Below are positions 38,963-49,950 of a stretch of DNA of 54,687 nucleotides, piece by piece. A program made the translations under genes and the position numbers. Source of the stretch: Allomyces macrogynus ATCC 38327 (taxonomy: Eukaryota > Blastocladiomycota > Blastocladiomycetes > Blastocladiales > Blastocladiaceae); NCBI GenBank assembly GCA_000151295.1, contig GG745333.1, forward strand, positions 8,700 through 63,386, read 5' to 3'. Under the pieces are notes generated by a model. It saw nothing but the letters and a program-made list of their open reading frames with translations. It did no database searches and was not told where the DNA came from. Within the stretch, counting starts at the first letter, position 1, and each line of letters starts with the position of its first letter.

Positions 38963-41900
38963 TTACCGCTCGCGCAACGCCTCCCTCGGCTCCCGGGGAC
39001 TCACCCCTGTCGTCACGGGCACCACCGCATCGTCCTCCTCCTCGTTCCTCCTCGCCGTGACCGTGGCCACGGGCTTCCCCGCGGCCGCCGCCTTCACCGC
39101 GGCATCCACGACCGCGGCCATCGCGGGCGGTGCCGGCGCCGTCACCGACTTTTCCCGCCGGAACACGCGGCGCACCGACGCCCACATCCCCGCGCGTGGC
39201 GGGGACGGCACGCGTGGGGGTGAGGGGGACCGTGCGGCCGTCGGAGCACGAACCGGAGATGCAGTTGCTGCTGCGGCAGCGGCGGACGCGGAAGATGAGG
39301 ACGCTGCCGAGGCGCGACGCGATCCGGTCGCACGGTGCGGTGCGTGCGCTGGGGCAGGTTCGCCCTCGGCCGCGGGTGCGACAGCCGCTTGCGGTTCCGC
39401 GGGAACGAGCGGCGAATGCGCGGGCACCGTCGCGCGCCTTGGGACCGGCGCCAAGAGCGGTGGGACTGGCGGCGCGGACGCTGGCGGGGTCCCCGGTCTT
39501 GACGCGCACGGGTCCATTAAGAACAAACCCGGCGTGGCCGACCGCGAGGCAGGTGCCGTTGGCGGTTGCGTCGCGGTGGGTGCAGTCGCGACTTGCAGTT
39601 CCCCCATCGGCGAACTGGAAACTAGCCACGGATCGACGGTCCGCGGTGCGCCAGAGTTGGACGTGGATTCCACGACGACAGACGACTCGCGGGACCGCAG
39701 GCGCGGGTGTGCGGCGGTGACGGGCGTCGTCGGCGCCGACGCGAGCGCGAGTTCCGACGATACGGACGCGACGGCGGAGGCGCGGACTGAGGGTAGATCG
39801 AGTGCCGCGGCCATGGACGTCCCTGCCGGTGAGGCCGCGACAAGGGACAGCGGCCGCGCGCGGGATCGGGACCGCAAGGAATGCGGCCGCGCGAGGACCG
39901 GTGATTGGGTCCGGAGGGACGGGTCCGAGAACGTGCGGTGCGGAGGCGGGTGGACTGGGGACGTGCCGCGCGGTAAGATCCGGGAAGTGGAGGGTAACGA
40001 CGCGAGCGTGTCGGGCGGGGACATGGTCAGCGGCATCGCGCGCGGTGGTGGTGGGGTGTGCCGGCCAGGTGGCGGGGACGTGTCGGACTCGACGCGCATC
40101 GGGGACAAAGGGGTCGCCGACCGCGCGCCGAGTTGTTGCGAGAGTGCCGACGTCGGTCCCCTCGCTGCGGTCAACGGTGCATCTTCCACGGTGGTGCCGG
40201 CGGGCGCGGTCGCACGCATCGCTTCGACCGCCGTGTGCACGGCTGCGACCATATCCGCGGGCGGCCGCAGCGAGCCCTGCCGTCTGAGCGTCCGCGAGCA
40301 ACTCGAGCCGGGTCACCAACTCGTCCTGGAACGCCAAGACCGAAGCGTCCACGCGGTGCGCGACATGCGCGGCGACGGATGCCCAATCGGTCGAGCCGTG
40401 CGACGACAACGATGCAATGGATGCGGGACGGCCGCGCGCATGGCCGGGATCGGACGCGGCAGCCGACGAGGTCGACCGGGGTAGCGGGATCGCTGCGGCC
40501 CAGGTCAGTGGATCGTCCGATGGGCCAGTCCACGGGTCGACACGCGGTGCGGACGTCGGCGGTGGCGGGGTCAGGTTGAGCCGCGCAATCGACCGTAGTG
40601 GCCGCAATGTGGCAGCGCGGCCGCCCGGTAACGGTGGGGTCACGGCACCCGCCGACCGCGGGCGACGTAATGCGGTTGCGAGCATGAGTTTGCGCCGGCG
40701 CGCGGTGAGCGGGCGCAACGCGGCGAGCGTGCGGGCCACGTCGTTGGCCGCGTCCTTGACCTTGTCCACCGCGTCACTGTCATCGACCACGTCGGGTTCC
40801 GCAGGCACGATATTGAGCACGGTTGTGACCATGGTCAATTTCGGCGGTTTCCGTGGAGGCGGGCCGTACTCGGCGGCCAAAGACCGTTCCACGGTGTGCA
40901 CGTCCTTGGCGAGCGCGCGCATCGATTCCAATGGTGACGATTCGGTCGGGTCGGGATCGACGGGGCCACCGTCAGCGCCCGCGGCGGCAAGGGCCGCGTC
41001 ATGCCGCACCCACGCGGCGACGCGCTCGTTCGTGTCGGCAAACAACAGTTCCGGCTCGAGCGGAGGGGGTAAATCGGGCAAATCGAGCGACGGCGGCGGA
41101 CCCGCGGCCGAGGACGCCGGTGGCGAGGGGACGCGCTTGGACGGGGTCGGGGTGGACGCGCGCCGTGGGGTCGGCAGCGTAAACGACCGCTCCGGCAAGT
41201 GCAATGACCGGCGATTGGCCGCGGCATTGGCCGCGAGCGATCCGGTCCGGCGTAACGGGGCACCGGCACCCGACGCGAGCGACGCCGACGATGCGCGGCG
41301 CGCGAGCGATTTGGCCGTGGCTGCCGACACTTTCGGGGCTGCGGGCGGATCACGCGCGGTCGTGGTTGCGGCAGTGGGTGCGAGGTACGACGCCGCAGAC
41401 GGAGCGGCCGAATCCGCGGCCGAGAGTCGGTCCGAGGCGGCATCGTCATTCTCCACCACAGCAACAGGATTATGCGCGCCACAGTCGCGACACCGTGCCG
41501 CCGCCGTGGCCTCGGCGGCCGTCAACTCCGCGAGGTGCGCGCGGAAGTGGTCTTTGCGTGCAAACTTGGATTGCGTCTTGAAGACCTTGGTGCACCCGGC
41601 CCAGTGGCAGTACCCGCACACGTTTGTCGACGATACGGACGGCGACCCGGCGTGCGCCTCGACCAAGTGCTTGAGCAGCGCCGCAGCCGAGTTGAACCGG
41701 CGCGCGCATGCGTGCGGGTCGGGCCGCGGTACGTCGGCAGTCGAGTCGCGCCAGTCGTGGCAGCACGCGCCAACGAGCCATTGGCAGGCTAGGCCCGCGG
41801 TTGCTGCAGTGGTAGATGGAGCGGCAATCGACTGGACATCGTCTTCGGGGGCTTCGACCGTGCGGGTAGCGGCAATGGGCGGCGCCGTGGGCAGCGCGTG

Positions 41901-42044
41901 CACGGAAGCGAGCAGCACAGCGGGTGCCGAAGTGAGCGAGCGGCGCGCCGGCGGCGTCAGTGGGCGTGCAGCAGCGCTTGCCGTCGTGGTGGAAGTCGTG
42001 CTCGGGCGGCGCGCCAGCGGGCGATGCGCGACGGCGTGGAGCAT
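38963..42044 (-). CDS. Large low-complexity protein with C2H2-like zinc fingers
   Basis: About 1,026 residues from ATG 42042-42044, chosen as the first Met before continuous coding-like sequence; the frame is open further upstream. Near residue 85-170 are Cys/His clusters: CQWLVGACCHDW, CARRFNSAAALLKHLVEAH, VCGYCHWAGCTKVFK and KDHFRAHL, then CRDCG. Spacing fits one C2H2-type and one C4-x-H-x-H finger, as in nuclear DNA-binding or chromatin proteins. The rest is Ala/Pro/Ser/Thr-rich disorder with a helical patch VAHRVDASVLAFQDELVTRL. Just after that patch the coding-like frame moves by +1 near 40270, continuing as MVAAVHTAVEAMRATAPAG to the end. A 40-base intron (GTGACC...GGCAG) could explain it, otherwise an indel. 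The C terminus is Glu/Arg-rich (ARRNEEEDDAVVPV). Target genes are unknown. Confidence 0.65.
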
Positions 42045-43178
42045 GGTCGCGGCTATGGCGCTGTTGTCGAGCGTCTCATCGACGGGTCCTGGGCGCTGGC
42101 GGGTGCGTCTGCGTCGTGGGCGGGGGGTGGAGCGGGTCGGCGATGTGCTGCGATGGAGCCAAGGGACTCGTTGTTGCAGAGGGAGAGGAAGAGGAGCTGG
42201 GCCCGCCTCTTCAACTGAGCCGATCGGAGGGGGAACTTGGCCAGGATGCTGAGGGTGATCGGTCAGTTCGCGTCCCAGTCGGCTCCCATCGCTCGGAGAC
42301 AGCAACACCAGCCGACGCCGCGGCTGTCTGCAGCGTCTGCACCTTACGTCGGGTGAGCCTGCGGACTGCGGGCGGTGGTTGCAGCGCCGCCGCGCCGCCG
42401 TTCGAGATCGCCTGTGCAACCTTGGTTGGTCCTTGGGGCGCCTTTGCACAGTGTGCGGGACAAAACGGCGAGGGCTCTGCCAATGGCTGCCGTGATCAGC
42501 ACGCTCATAGGCACGCGCAAGTCACGCCGTGTCTCGCACCGCCTCGCACGCTGCACCACCTTGGCCGCGCCCGTGCTCGACACGGTCCCTGCGGGCCGGC
42601 GGCGAGCACCCGCACGCGCACCCGCACGCAACACGACGTGCCGCAAAGTCTTGCCTGACCCTGACCCTGCGCACACGCCGATTGCATGCCGGCGCCGTTA
42701 TCAGAGCTCTAGCACGTCATACCGCCGCTGCTGGCCGGCGCCATGAGCAATCTTCTGACGCGGGTGCGCTTCCCGCTTCTTTCTCGTCTTCATTCATTAG
42801 CGTCGCCCTTGTCCTCTGTGCTGCTTCATCAGCGCATCACTCGGTCGTGCCGTCGCGCGTGCCGCTAGGCAGGGTTTGACTTTGCCGCACGGTCGCGCCC
42901 ATTGTGTCCGCGGTGCCGCTGTTACCAACTGTCGTGGGCCGGGACCGCTTGGCCCGGCGTGTCAAACGCCGTCATGATGGCCGCGACGGCGCAGAACACG
43001 CAAAGGACGCGAGCGCGCGCGCCCTCGCTGGCGGGCGTGTGCGACCGGCGGCAGGCACCGGCGACGCTCGACAGACAACGGCCAACCCTGTTTGCCGATG
43101 CACACGGCCGGCCATCACTGACCGTCATCTTGGATCGCGGTATCCCCCCGCCCGCCATATTTCCCCTGCCCTTCAGCC
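42045..43178. other. Divergent intergenic region
   Basis: About 1.1 kb between the minus-strand zinc-finger gene and the plus-strand gene at 43179. It must hold both promoters. I see no TATA box, repeats or supportable gene; the many open frames are GC-rich by-products. Confidence 0.35.
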
Positions 43179-44241
43179 ATGCCGCCACGCCGCCTACGCC
43201 GCCGCCAAATACGCGCGCTCGACGCGACCACCGCGACCACCTCGACCGGCGCGCCACAGCGGTTCCAGCGCCGCCAACGCCGCGACGCAAGCTCTGCGCA
43301 TCCGCCAGCAGACAACGACGGCCAGGCTATCGTGCCCACCCTTGTCCGCCAAGACGCTCCCGGCGCTCTCGACGCTGTTGCTGCCGCCGAACCACTGCCT
43401 GCGCCTGCCAGCCACGCCGCCGCTGTCGCTGTTGCTGTCGCCGCCACGCGCCGCCACGACGCGTTCCCGGGCAACGCCGACGACGATCACTCGCTCGACG
43501 TGACCGCGCATCTCTGGCAGCTGATGCCCGCACCCAAGTCGAGGAAGAAGACGACGCGCCGCGCCAGTACCTGCTCTGCGACTTCCACCACCTCGGCCTC
43601 CTCTGCGACTTCCACCACCTCGACCTCCTCTGCGGTTTCCTCGACCTCGTCCATCATCGCCGTTGCCGGCGACATTGTCCCGTCCCCGCTCTCGCCCCTC
43701 CCGCTCCCGCGCGCGTCGCTGCAACACCACTTCCACGCCGTTCCGGCCTCGCCCGCACCCACAGCCTCGCGCGCCTACGAAGTCGTTGTCGACGACGACA
43801 ACGACAACGCGACCGATCACGACTTGAGGTCCGACAAGGCGTCAACGCACTCGACGACGCGCGCCAAGTCGCTGGCCGCCAAGTCGCACCTCCAGCACGA
43901 CGCGCCCGACACGGCGCACCTGCACCCCGACCAGCCCGACTCGCGCATCTCCGACGCGTCGTCTCCACCGACCGCTGTTGTCCGGTCGGTGACCATTGGG
44001 TACGTGTGTCTCTCATTTCTTCGCGCGCGCGCGCGCGCGCAGGCGGACCGGATGCCGGTGGCGACCGACGCTTTTGTGCGCGATGGGCACGGACTGCGCG
44101 ATGGGCACGGTGACGGCTGCGTACAGATTGGCGGCACGATGGGCAGGGACCAAACTGCGCCGAGCGCGCGCCGCTTGTCCGCATGCACAGTACGACCAGC
44201 TCCGAACGGGCCACGTCGTCGTCGTCCCTGTCGGGTCGTGA
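43179..44241 (+). CDS. Low-complexity protein of unknown function
   Basis: Preferred model: exons 43179-43999 and 44043-44241, 339 residues, with a 43-base intron GTACGT...GCAG whose 3' half is a CG dinucleotide run. Without splicing the first frame would run to 44432. The protein is Ala/Arg/Ser/Thr-rich, with a Ser/Thr/Ala tract (SATSTTSASSATSTTSTSS), a short acidic part (VVVDDDNDNATDHD) and a C-terminal exon that reads as ordinary protein (TAAYRLAARWAGTKLRRARA, DQLRTGHVVVVPV). No domain recognised. The short intron is at the lower limit seen here. Confidence 0.45.
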
Positions 44242-44470
44242 GAGAGTGCTCTGCGCACCGGTTCACGGTGGACGACGAACGGGCTGAGAAGCCTGACGGG
44301 CGCGCTCTCTCGACTCGCGGGGCAAGCGGTGTGCCGGAGGCGAATTGCCTTTCGGCTCCCAACCGGCCTGTCCATCGTCGCTGTCGCGCGGGTGTTCTCG
44401 CCGTGTGCATGCCGCGCCTTATCTCGCTCTGATCCCAGACCGCGAGACTGACCCCTCCGATCGCGCTTGT

Positions 44471-44513
44471 CCTCTCTCTCTCCCTCTCTCTCTCTCCCTC
44501 TCTCTCTCTTCTC
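44471..44513 (+). repeat. CT microsatellite in the leader of the kinase-like gene
   Basis: Nearly pure CT repeats, interrupted by CCC, about 150 bases before the ATG at 44659. It may act as a pyrimidine-rich promoter or initiator element. Confidence 0.6.
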
Positions 44514-44658
44514 CTCCCCCGTTGTCCCGGTCCTCCTCCTGCTCGCACCGCACGACTCTCGACTCTCGACCTCGACCCGCGTCCCCGCCGCTCTCGACAC
44601 ACGCAGCTGCCGCATCTTCTGCATCCAAGCGCACCGCACCAACCAACCTGACGGCACC

Positions 44659-47399
44659 ATGCCGCGCGCCTCCACACGCGTCCTCTGTACCGGGTGCGGC
44701 GACGACGGCGACCCGACCAAATGGCCCGTCCCGCGCCCGGCCGGCGCGCTCGGCGCGTTTGCCCTCCCCAAGCACGCGCGGCTCCGTCGCGCTTCGAGCA
44801 ATTCCACGGTTACCGACGTGGCCCCACCGACCCCGCCCGTGCCGTCGGTCCGGTCCGCGAAACCGTATGTCGTGCCCGAAGAAGACGAGGATGAAATGAT
44901 TGATTTGGACACGGCACTCGCCGACGTGCCTGGCGCGCGCGCAGGGGCACCGTCGACCAAGTCGGCGGCGACCGCGACGGTTGGGACGACTGGACGGCGC
45001 GATTCGCCATTGACCGGGATCCTACGCCGTCGACGCACGGCGGGCACGCTGCGCGGCGAGGCCGACGGGGTGTCGGTCCGATCGGCCGCGACATCGCACT
45101 GGTCGTACGTCCCGCCGCGCCCGGGCGCCGCGCCGAGCCAGATCTCGCTCGTGCCGTCGGCGGCAACCGCGCGCCCGCGGCAGTCCAAGTTGGGAGCAAA
45201 CCCGAGCTCGTCGTCGACGCGGCTCGCGGATTGGCCGTCGACGACTTCGACCGCAACGCAACAGCAACCGCCGCAACGCGCATGGACGTCCCCCGCACTC
45301 GCGCACAGCGTGTCGGTGCCGAACCTGCGTTCCGCTGCGGCCGCGTCGGCCAACGCGGAATGGGCGAATGCCGGTGCGCCGGGCACGCCGATGCTGTACA
45401 ACCCGGCGCTCGTCCCGTCGCACGCCGACCTGCACGCCGCGCTGTCACACCACTTGCTCGCGGCCGCGGCCGCATCCCCTCCTGCCCTGTACGCGGCGGC
45501 GGCGGGCACGCCCGTGTTGCACCACCTGTACCCGCACCACCACCACCACCACTCCCCCACGACCACAACGCACCTGTGCGCGTGGCCGCCCGCGTCGACC
45601 CAATCGGCCGCGGCAGCCCAATCGCCATGCACGTGTCCGGCCCCACCGGCATTCGCGTACTATTCCCCGCCGTCGCTCGCGGCGGGGTCGCCGTACTACG
45701 CGACCTACGCACTCTCCCCACCGCACACGCCGCCCGGGCGGCACGATCCAACGGATACCCGGTCGACGCGGTCGGCGCGGTCGTCCAATTCGACTCGGTC
45801 CGCGGCACCGCCCGTGGTGTACGGCGCGGCGGAACTCGCAAGGCATTACGATCGTGTTCCGGGCACTCTGACGGCGACGCACCGCGCGACGTCCCTCCCG
45901 TGCTCGTTGGTCCCGACGAGTTCGGCAAGTGCAGCGACGAGTTTGGCCGCGCAATTGGGCGCGATGAGCGGGTGCATGAACGTGCAGCAGATTGCCCCCG
46001 TCCCGAACGTCTTTGAGCGCGCGAGTGGGAAGGGTGGGTGTTATGTGGTCGTGGAACGGGCCGGAGCGAGGGTCCTGGACGCGCTGGCGTCGGCGCCGAC
46101 GGTGACGGAGTTGGATGTGGCAAGGATTGTCGCGCAAATGGTGGTGGCCTTGGCGGCCGCGCACAGGGTCGGGGTCGTGCATGGTCGGGTCGCGCCGGAC
46201 TGTGTCATGCAGGCGAGGGAGAGTGAAGACCCGTGGGCTGTGCAGATCGCGTGGGCCGGTACGGAGGAAGAGGAGGAGGACGGGGATCCGCGGTGCTGGG
46301 CGCCAGAAGTCGCCGTCGCCGTGCACGCGGCCAAATCCACGTCGTCGTCCAAGCGCGCATCCGATTCGTCGATCGCCGCCGCGTCTGCGGCCCGGACCGC
46401 GTCCACCACGCCCGCAGCCGATATGTGGAGTGCGGGTACCGTCGCGTACGTCCTTCTCACCGGCCAACTCCCGTACTCGTCGACACGCGCGATCCGCCGG
46501 CTGGCCACATCCACCACCTCGGCGTTCCCACCGCCCGTCACCGACCCCTTGACGACGACCCCGCCTGCATGGGCGCACATTTCACCCTACGCGCGGGACT
46601 GGCTCGCGCGCGTCCTCTCTGTCCCACCGGGCGCGCGCATTTCCGCGGCCGACGCGCTCGCACACCCGTGGCTCGCGACGGCGCGCGCACACGCGAACCG
46701 CCGGGACCCGGTGGTCGTGGCGATGATGGCGGCGGTGAATGTCGGGCAAGTCTTGCGCGGGCAGCTCGCGACGGCCGAAGTTGTGGCCGCGGTGGAACCG
46801 AGGAAGAGCGTGGTGGCGGCGGCGGACGCGAAGAGTGTCCGGTCCGTCGCGAAATCCGCGCGCAGTGTCGGGGCACGGAGTATTGCGTCGGTTGGTATCG
46901 CGGCGGGACGCGGACGGCGACGCCGGTTGGCGTTCCCGCGAGTCGTCCGTCGTCTCCCACCGCGCGTGGGCGCGCGGGAACGGGCGCGTCGGTCGTGACC
47001 GCACCAGGGCGGGACGAGTGGGAAGACGTGGACGGCAACGACGCTGAAGACGATTTGGCGATCGAGTCCGACACGGACTCGGTGTGGTCCGACGCCTCGT
47101 CGACACGCGCGACGGGCACCAATTCGTCGACCCGCCGCAGCACAAAGCGCGGGACAAGTGTCGCGTCGTCGCAGGCGTCGTCGTCGGCGCGCCGCCGCCG
47201 AGTTGGTGGGCGGGTGCGGCGTGAGGTGCCGCCGCGTGGCGTGCCACGGCCCGCCGCGCCGGTGCCCGTGCAGCAGACGGTGCCTGTGGCCATGTCCCCG
47301 GCCGCCCCGGCGGCACGGCGGTTAAGGCCAGTCGCTTCGGCGCCAGCGTTGAATGTGGTGCGGGAGATGGTGGTGACGGGGAGTACGAGTGCGGCGTGA
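44659..47399 (+). CDS. Protein kinase-fold protein, likely pseudokinase
   Basis: About 913 residues from ATG 44659 (accATGc context). Residues 1-450 are disordered, Ala/Pro/Ser-rich, with LVPEEDEDE-like acidic and HHHHHH tracts. From about 450 a kinase C-lobe is visible: LDVARIVAQMVVALAAAHRV, then GVVHGRVAPDCVMQ in place of the HRD catalytic loop, IAWAGTEEEEEDGD where DFG should be, RCWAPEV (APE), ADMWSAGTVAYVLLTGQLPY (helix F) and the terminal arginine-bearing part ISAADALAHPWLA. The catalytic Asp, the loop Asn and DFG Asp are missing, so catalysis is unlikely. Near 46900 the coding-like frame shifts; after it the tail continues with DEWEDVDGNDAEDDLAIESD and basic Ser/Thr-rich sequence to 47399. 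No good splice pair explains the shift. It may be a scaffold or allosteric partner of an active kinase. Confidence 0.72.
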
Positions 47400-48088
47400 G
47401 TGAGGGGTGAGTTGAGCGATGAGGGAGACGAGTTTTGAGCCGGATTTTTGTGGTGTATTGGATGTAACTAATGAAGTGGTGGCAGTAAAATCGTATTTTT
47501 TGAATGGATTGCTGGTTGACCACTTGCATCCGGTTCAGTGCCTGTCCTCCCTCACCTTGTTGGAACAGGTGCCGCAAACTTGAATAGTTGTCAGCCAAAT
47601 GGTGCAGCAGCATGGCGAACGCATCGGCATTGATCGTGAGCCCTCGCGAGAGGACACCAGGGCGACAAATGCCTGTCTGTGACGACTGACAGATTTGGGC
47701 GTGACCTGAGAGATTGATTGTTGTTGTGATGGGTCAGGATTGCATGAACGACAAGGCAGAGAGAGATGAGGTCGAAAGCACTTAAAGAAGAACATGAAAT
47801 TGCAAGCGTCTCCTGCTTGTCAACCTTCTCATGACGACTCTGGTTTGAAATGCTTGCCTCCATGGCAGCGTGTGGATGCCAGTTTGGTGACCTGCACCAA
47901 ACGTTGAAACTCCAAAGTGGCAGAAACGTCGAATATGACGACACGACTTTGTACGGCCGCAGAGAAACAAGGAACACACGACAATAATGGACAATAATGA
48001 CCGTCAGTCACGCCTCTCGAAACCATCAATAAATTCATCCTGCAGACGCTCAAATGCTTTTTTCGGTGCAGAAACTCTCACGTGTAAA
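47400..48088. other. Left part of AT-rich island
   Basis: Composition drops to about half AT right after the kinase-like gene. No open frame with family motifs, no repeats long enough to define an element. Confidence 0.45.
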
Positions 48089-48170
48089 CGACAACGACAG
48101 GATTCGAACCTGTGCAGGCAGAGCCTAATTGATTTCTAGTCAATCTCCTTAACCACTCGGACACGTTGTC
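48089..48170 (-). tRNA. tRNA-Ser(AGA)
   Basis: 82 bases on the minus strand. The acceptor GACAACG pairs with CGTTGTC. The D arm reads GTCCGAGTGGTTAAGG, the anticodon arm ATTGA-CTAGAAA-TCAAT exposes AGA, a long variable arm follows as expected for serine, and the T arm has AGGTTCGAATCCT. No intron. Confidence 0.95.
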
Positions 48171-48866
48171 GGCTGTCCCGGACTTGATCCGGTTGCCTAA
48201 GATATTGGTGTAGCTTAGAATAAACGGTCTGGACGCTCTTGCCTCAACAAGGTCCAACAACGCGAAAAACGGTGCTTTGTCTCAACCAGTCCCCAAATGC
48301 AGTCGAACTCACCCTCATCCAAAAACCCCTATCCAACCTCCACCAATGTCAACACGCGGTTTGCACCAAGTCGGCGCATCTGGGTGTGTGCAGTGCCAAC
48401 CACCATTGTGCGAGTTGACCTCAACCACGAGGTTGATCCACATGAACCACCAACACCAAGTGCGTGCAACCACCTGCAACCACCAAGACGACCAGCGTGA
48501 CCCTGGCAATCCCCAGATCGAGAATTGATCTAAACAACAAACCCTTTTCGCAAGCTGAGAACCAGGGCCACCTAAGCATAAGGGTCACCAAATACGTGCA
48601 ATAAACCATCAACCATGACATCCAGGCCTGTATTGGTCAGCAGGTGCAGAGGGCAACCAGGCATCAATAATTGATCAATGAGCTATCATTAATTCTTTAT
48701 GTGCAAGGGCATTCAAAGCAAGCTTGGGTATTCCCAGCACTGGTGAGGACGTTCTCCTCACATTTAAAGGTTCGTGCTTGCTGCGCGCGGTGGCCACAAA
48801 GGCGACCAAGACTTCAGAGGACAGCAAAAGCAAATTGCAAAAAGCTTTGGTGCTACAATTGACACG
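48171..48866. other. AT-rich stretch between tRNA genes
   Basis: Contains a CAACCACCA-rich segment (48340-48480) with short open frames in two registers that lack motifs. No supportable gene. Confidence 0.4.
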
Positions 48867-48937
48867 GGGCGAATCGGGGTTCGAACCCGAGACCTCTTCA
48901 ACCCAAATGAAGCATGCTACCACTACACTATACGCCC
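48867..48937 (-). tRNA. tRNA-Pro(TGG), second copy
   Basis: 71 bases on the minus strand. Acceptor GGGCGTA / TTCGCCC with the same T6-T67 mismatch as the copy at 27734. Anticodon arm CTTCA-TTTGGGT-TGAAG exposes TGG; the T arm is identical to the first copy. D-arm and anticodon-stem bases differ but still pair. Confidence 0.93.
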
Positions 48938-49950
48938 ACAAACCCAAATACTCAAATTTGTACATATCCTGTACTTCCATAAAGAAGCATTTTAGCTGGA
49001 CAGGATTGTGAAGGTAGGTCAGGGCTCTTGGTGCTACATGATTTTTCCCGCTGATGACTTGCCACCATTGTGCTGTACGCCCTATACCAAAAGGCCTTTG
49101 CAGTTGGGGAGTGACATTTTGCTTGCTTTTTTTTGGTTGTTTCTCACCAGTTTGGCTGTGGGTTCTTGTATTGACACTTCTCCATGTCATTCCTGCTTGC
49201 TGCCCACTGCCCACCGACTATTTGAATGAATGCCGCCTTTTGCATTTCATGCTTGACGTTCAGGGGTGACATGCTACTAACGCACTAAACGCCTGCATTT
49301 TCACTGAACATTCCAGGTTTGGTCGTTCTTCGCAGAATAGAGTGTGAGTTATTGGCGTTTTTGATCAATTTCTCAAAGATGCGGTGTGGCTTGCGTCCAG
49401 TACTCGAATGCCTGAGTTTTTACTGCGTTCACTCTTGTTCAGAAAGGTCAGAACGAGATCCCTGTGTTCATAATCAGAGGCAATGCAATATTTATTCCTG
49501 CTTCAGGCGATGCGCGATGAGCGATTGACACTCCTTTCAGTCCATTGGAGGTTGGCCCACAGTTCGATTCTTTGTCATCCTCTGATGAGACGAGTTTGAC
49601 TGCCAAATCTTGGGTGTGATGAACGAGAGCGCGGTTGTTTGTCGCATTCGTGTTCTCTTTGCTCGACGTGATTGCTTGTCGTCGAGCTGGTCTTTGGAGT
49701 ATACCTAGCGAAGTAGTCCTTCATTTGTCGGTTTGAACATGCAAAACGGGTGGTGGGCAGACATCCCAGGCACGGCTTTGCGTTTGCTGGAGCAAATCGT
49801 GAGGAAATGAACACGTCTAGGTATGCATTTTGATTTGCGATCCCAACAACAAAAAAAAAAGTGAATTTCGCGAAGACCGTTTTGCACGCAAAATGATCGG
49901 CGCAGCACGCGCGGTTGGTCGCGGACAGTGCAGATGGCGAGCAGCACCGC
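48938..49950. other. Right part of AT-rich island
   Basis: No gene supported. It ends with an A10 run near 49851 just before GC-rich coding sequence resumes at 49951. Frames such as 49575-50099 on the minus strand run across the composition border and are not credible. Confidence 0.45.

Noticed and set aside
42922..43290. CRISPR-like or array structures in GC-rich repeats
   Set aside because: No regularly spaced direct repeats with unique spacers anywhere; the organism is eukaryotic. Repeats seen are microsatellites or coding low complexity.
48277..48530. Short coding frames between the AT-island tRNA genes
   Set aside because: Two overlapping frames of similar quality, repeat-like CAACCACCA sequence, no start context or motif.
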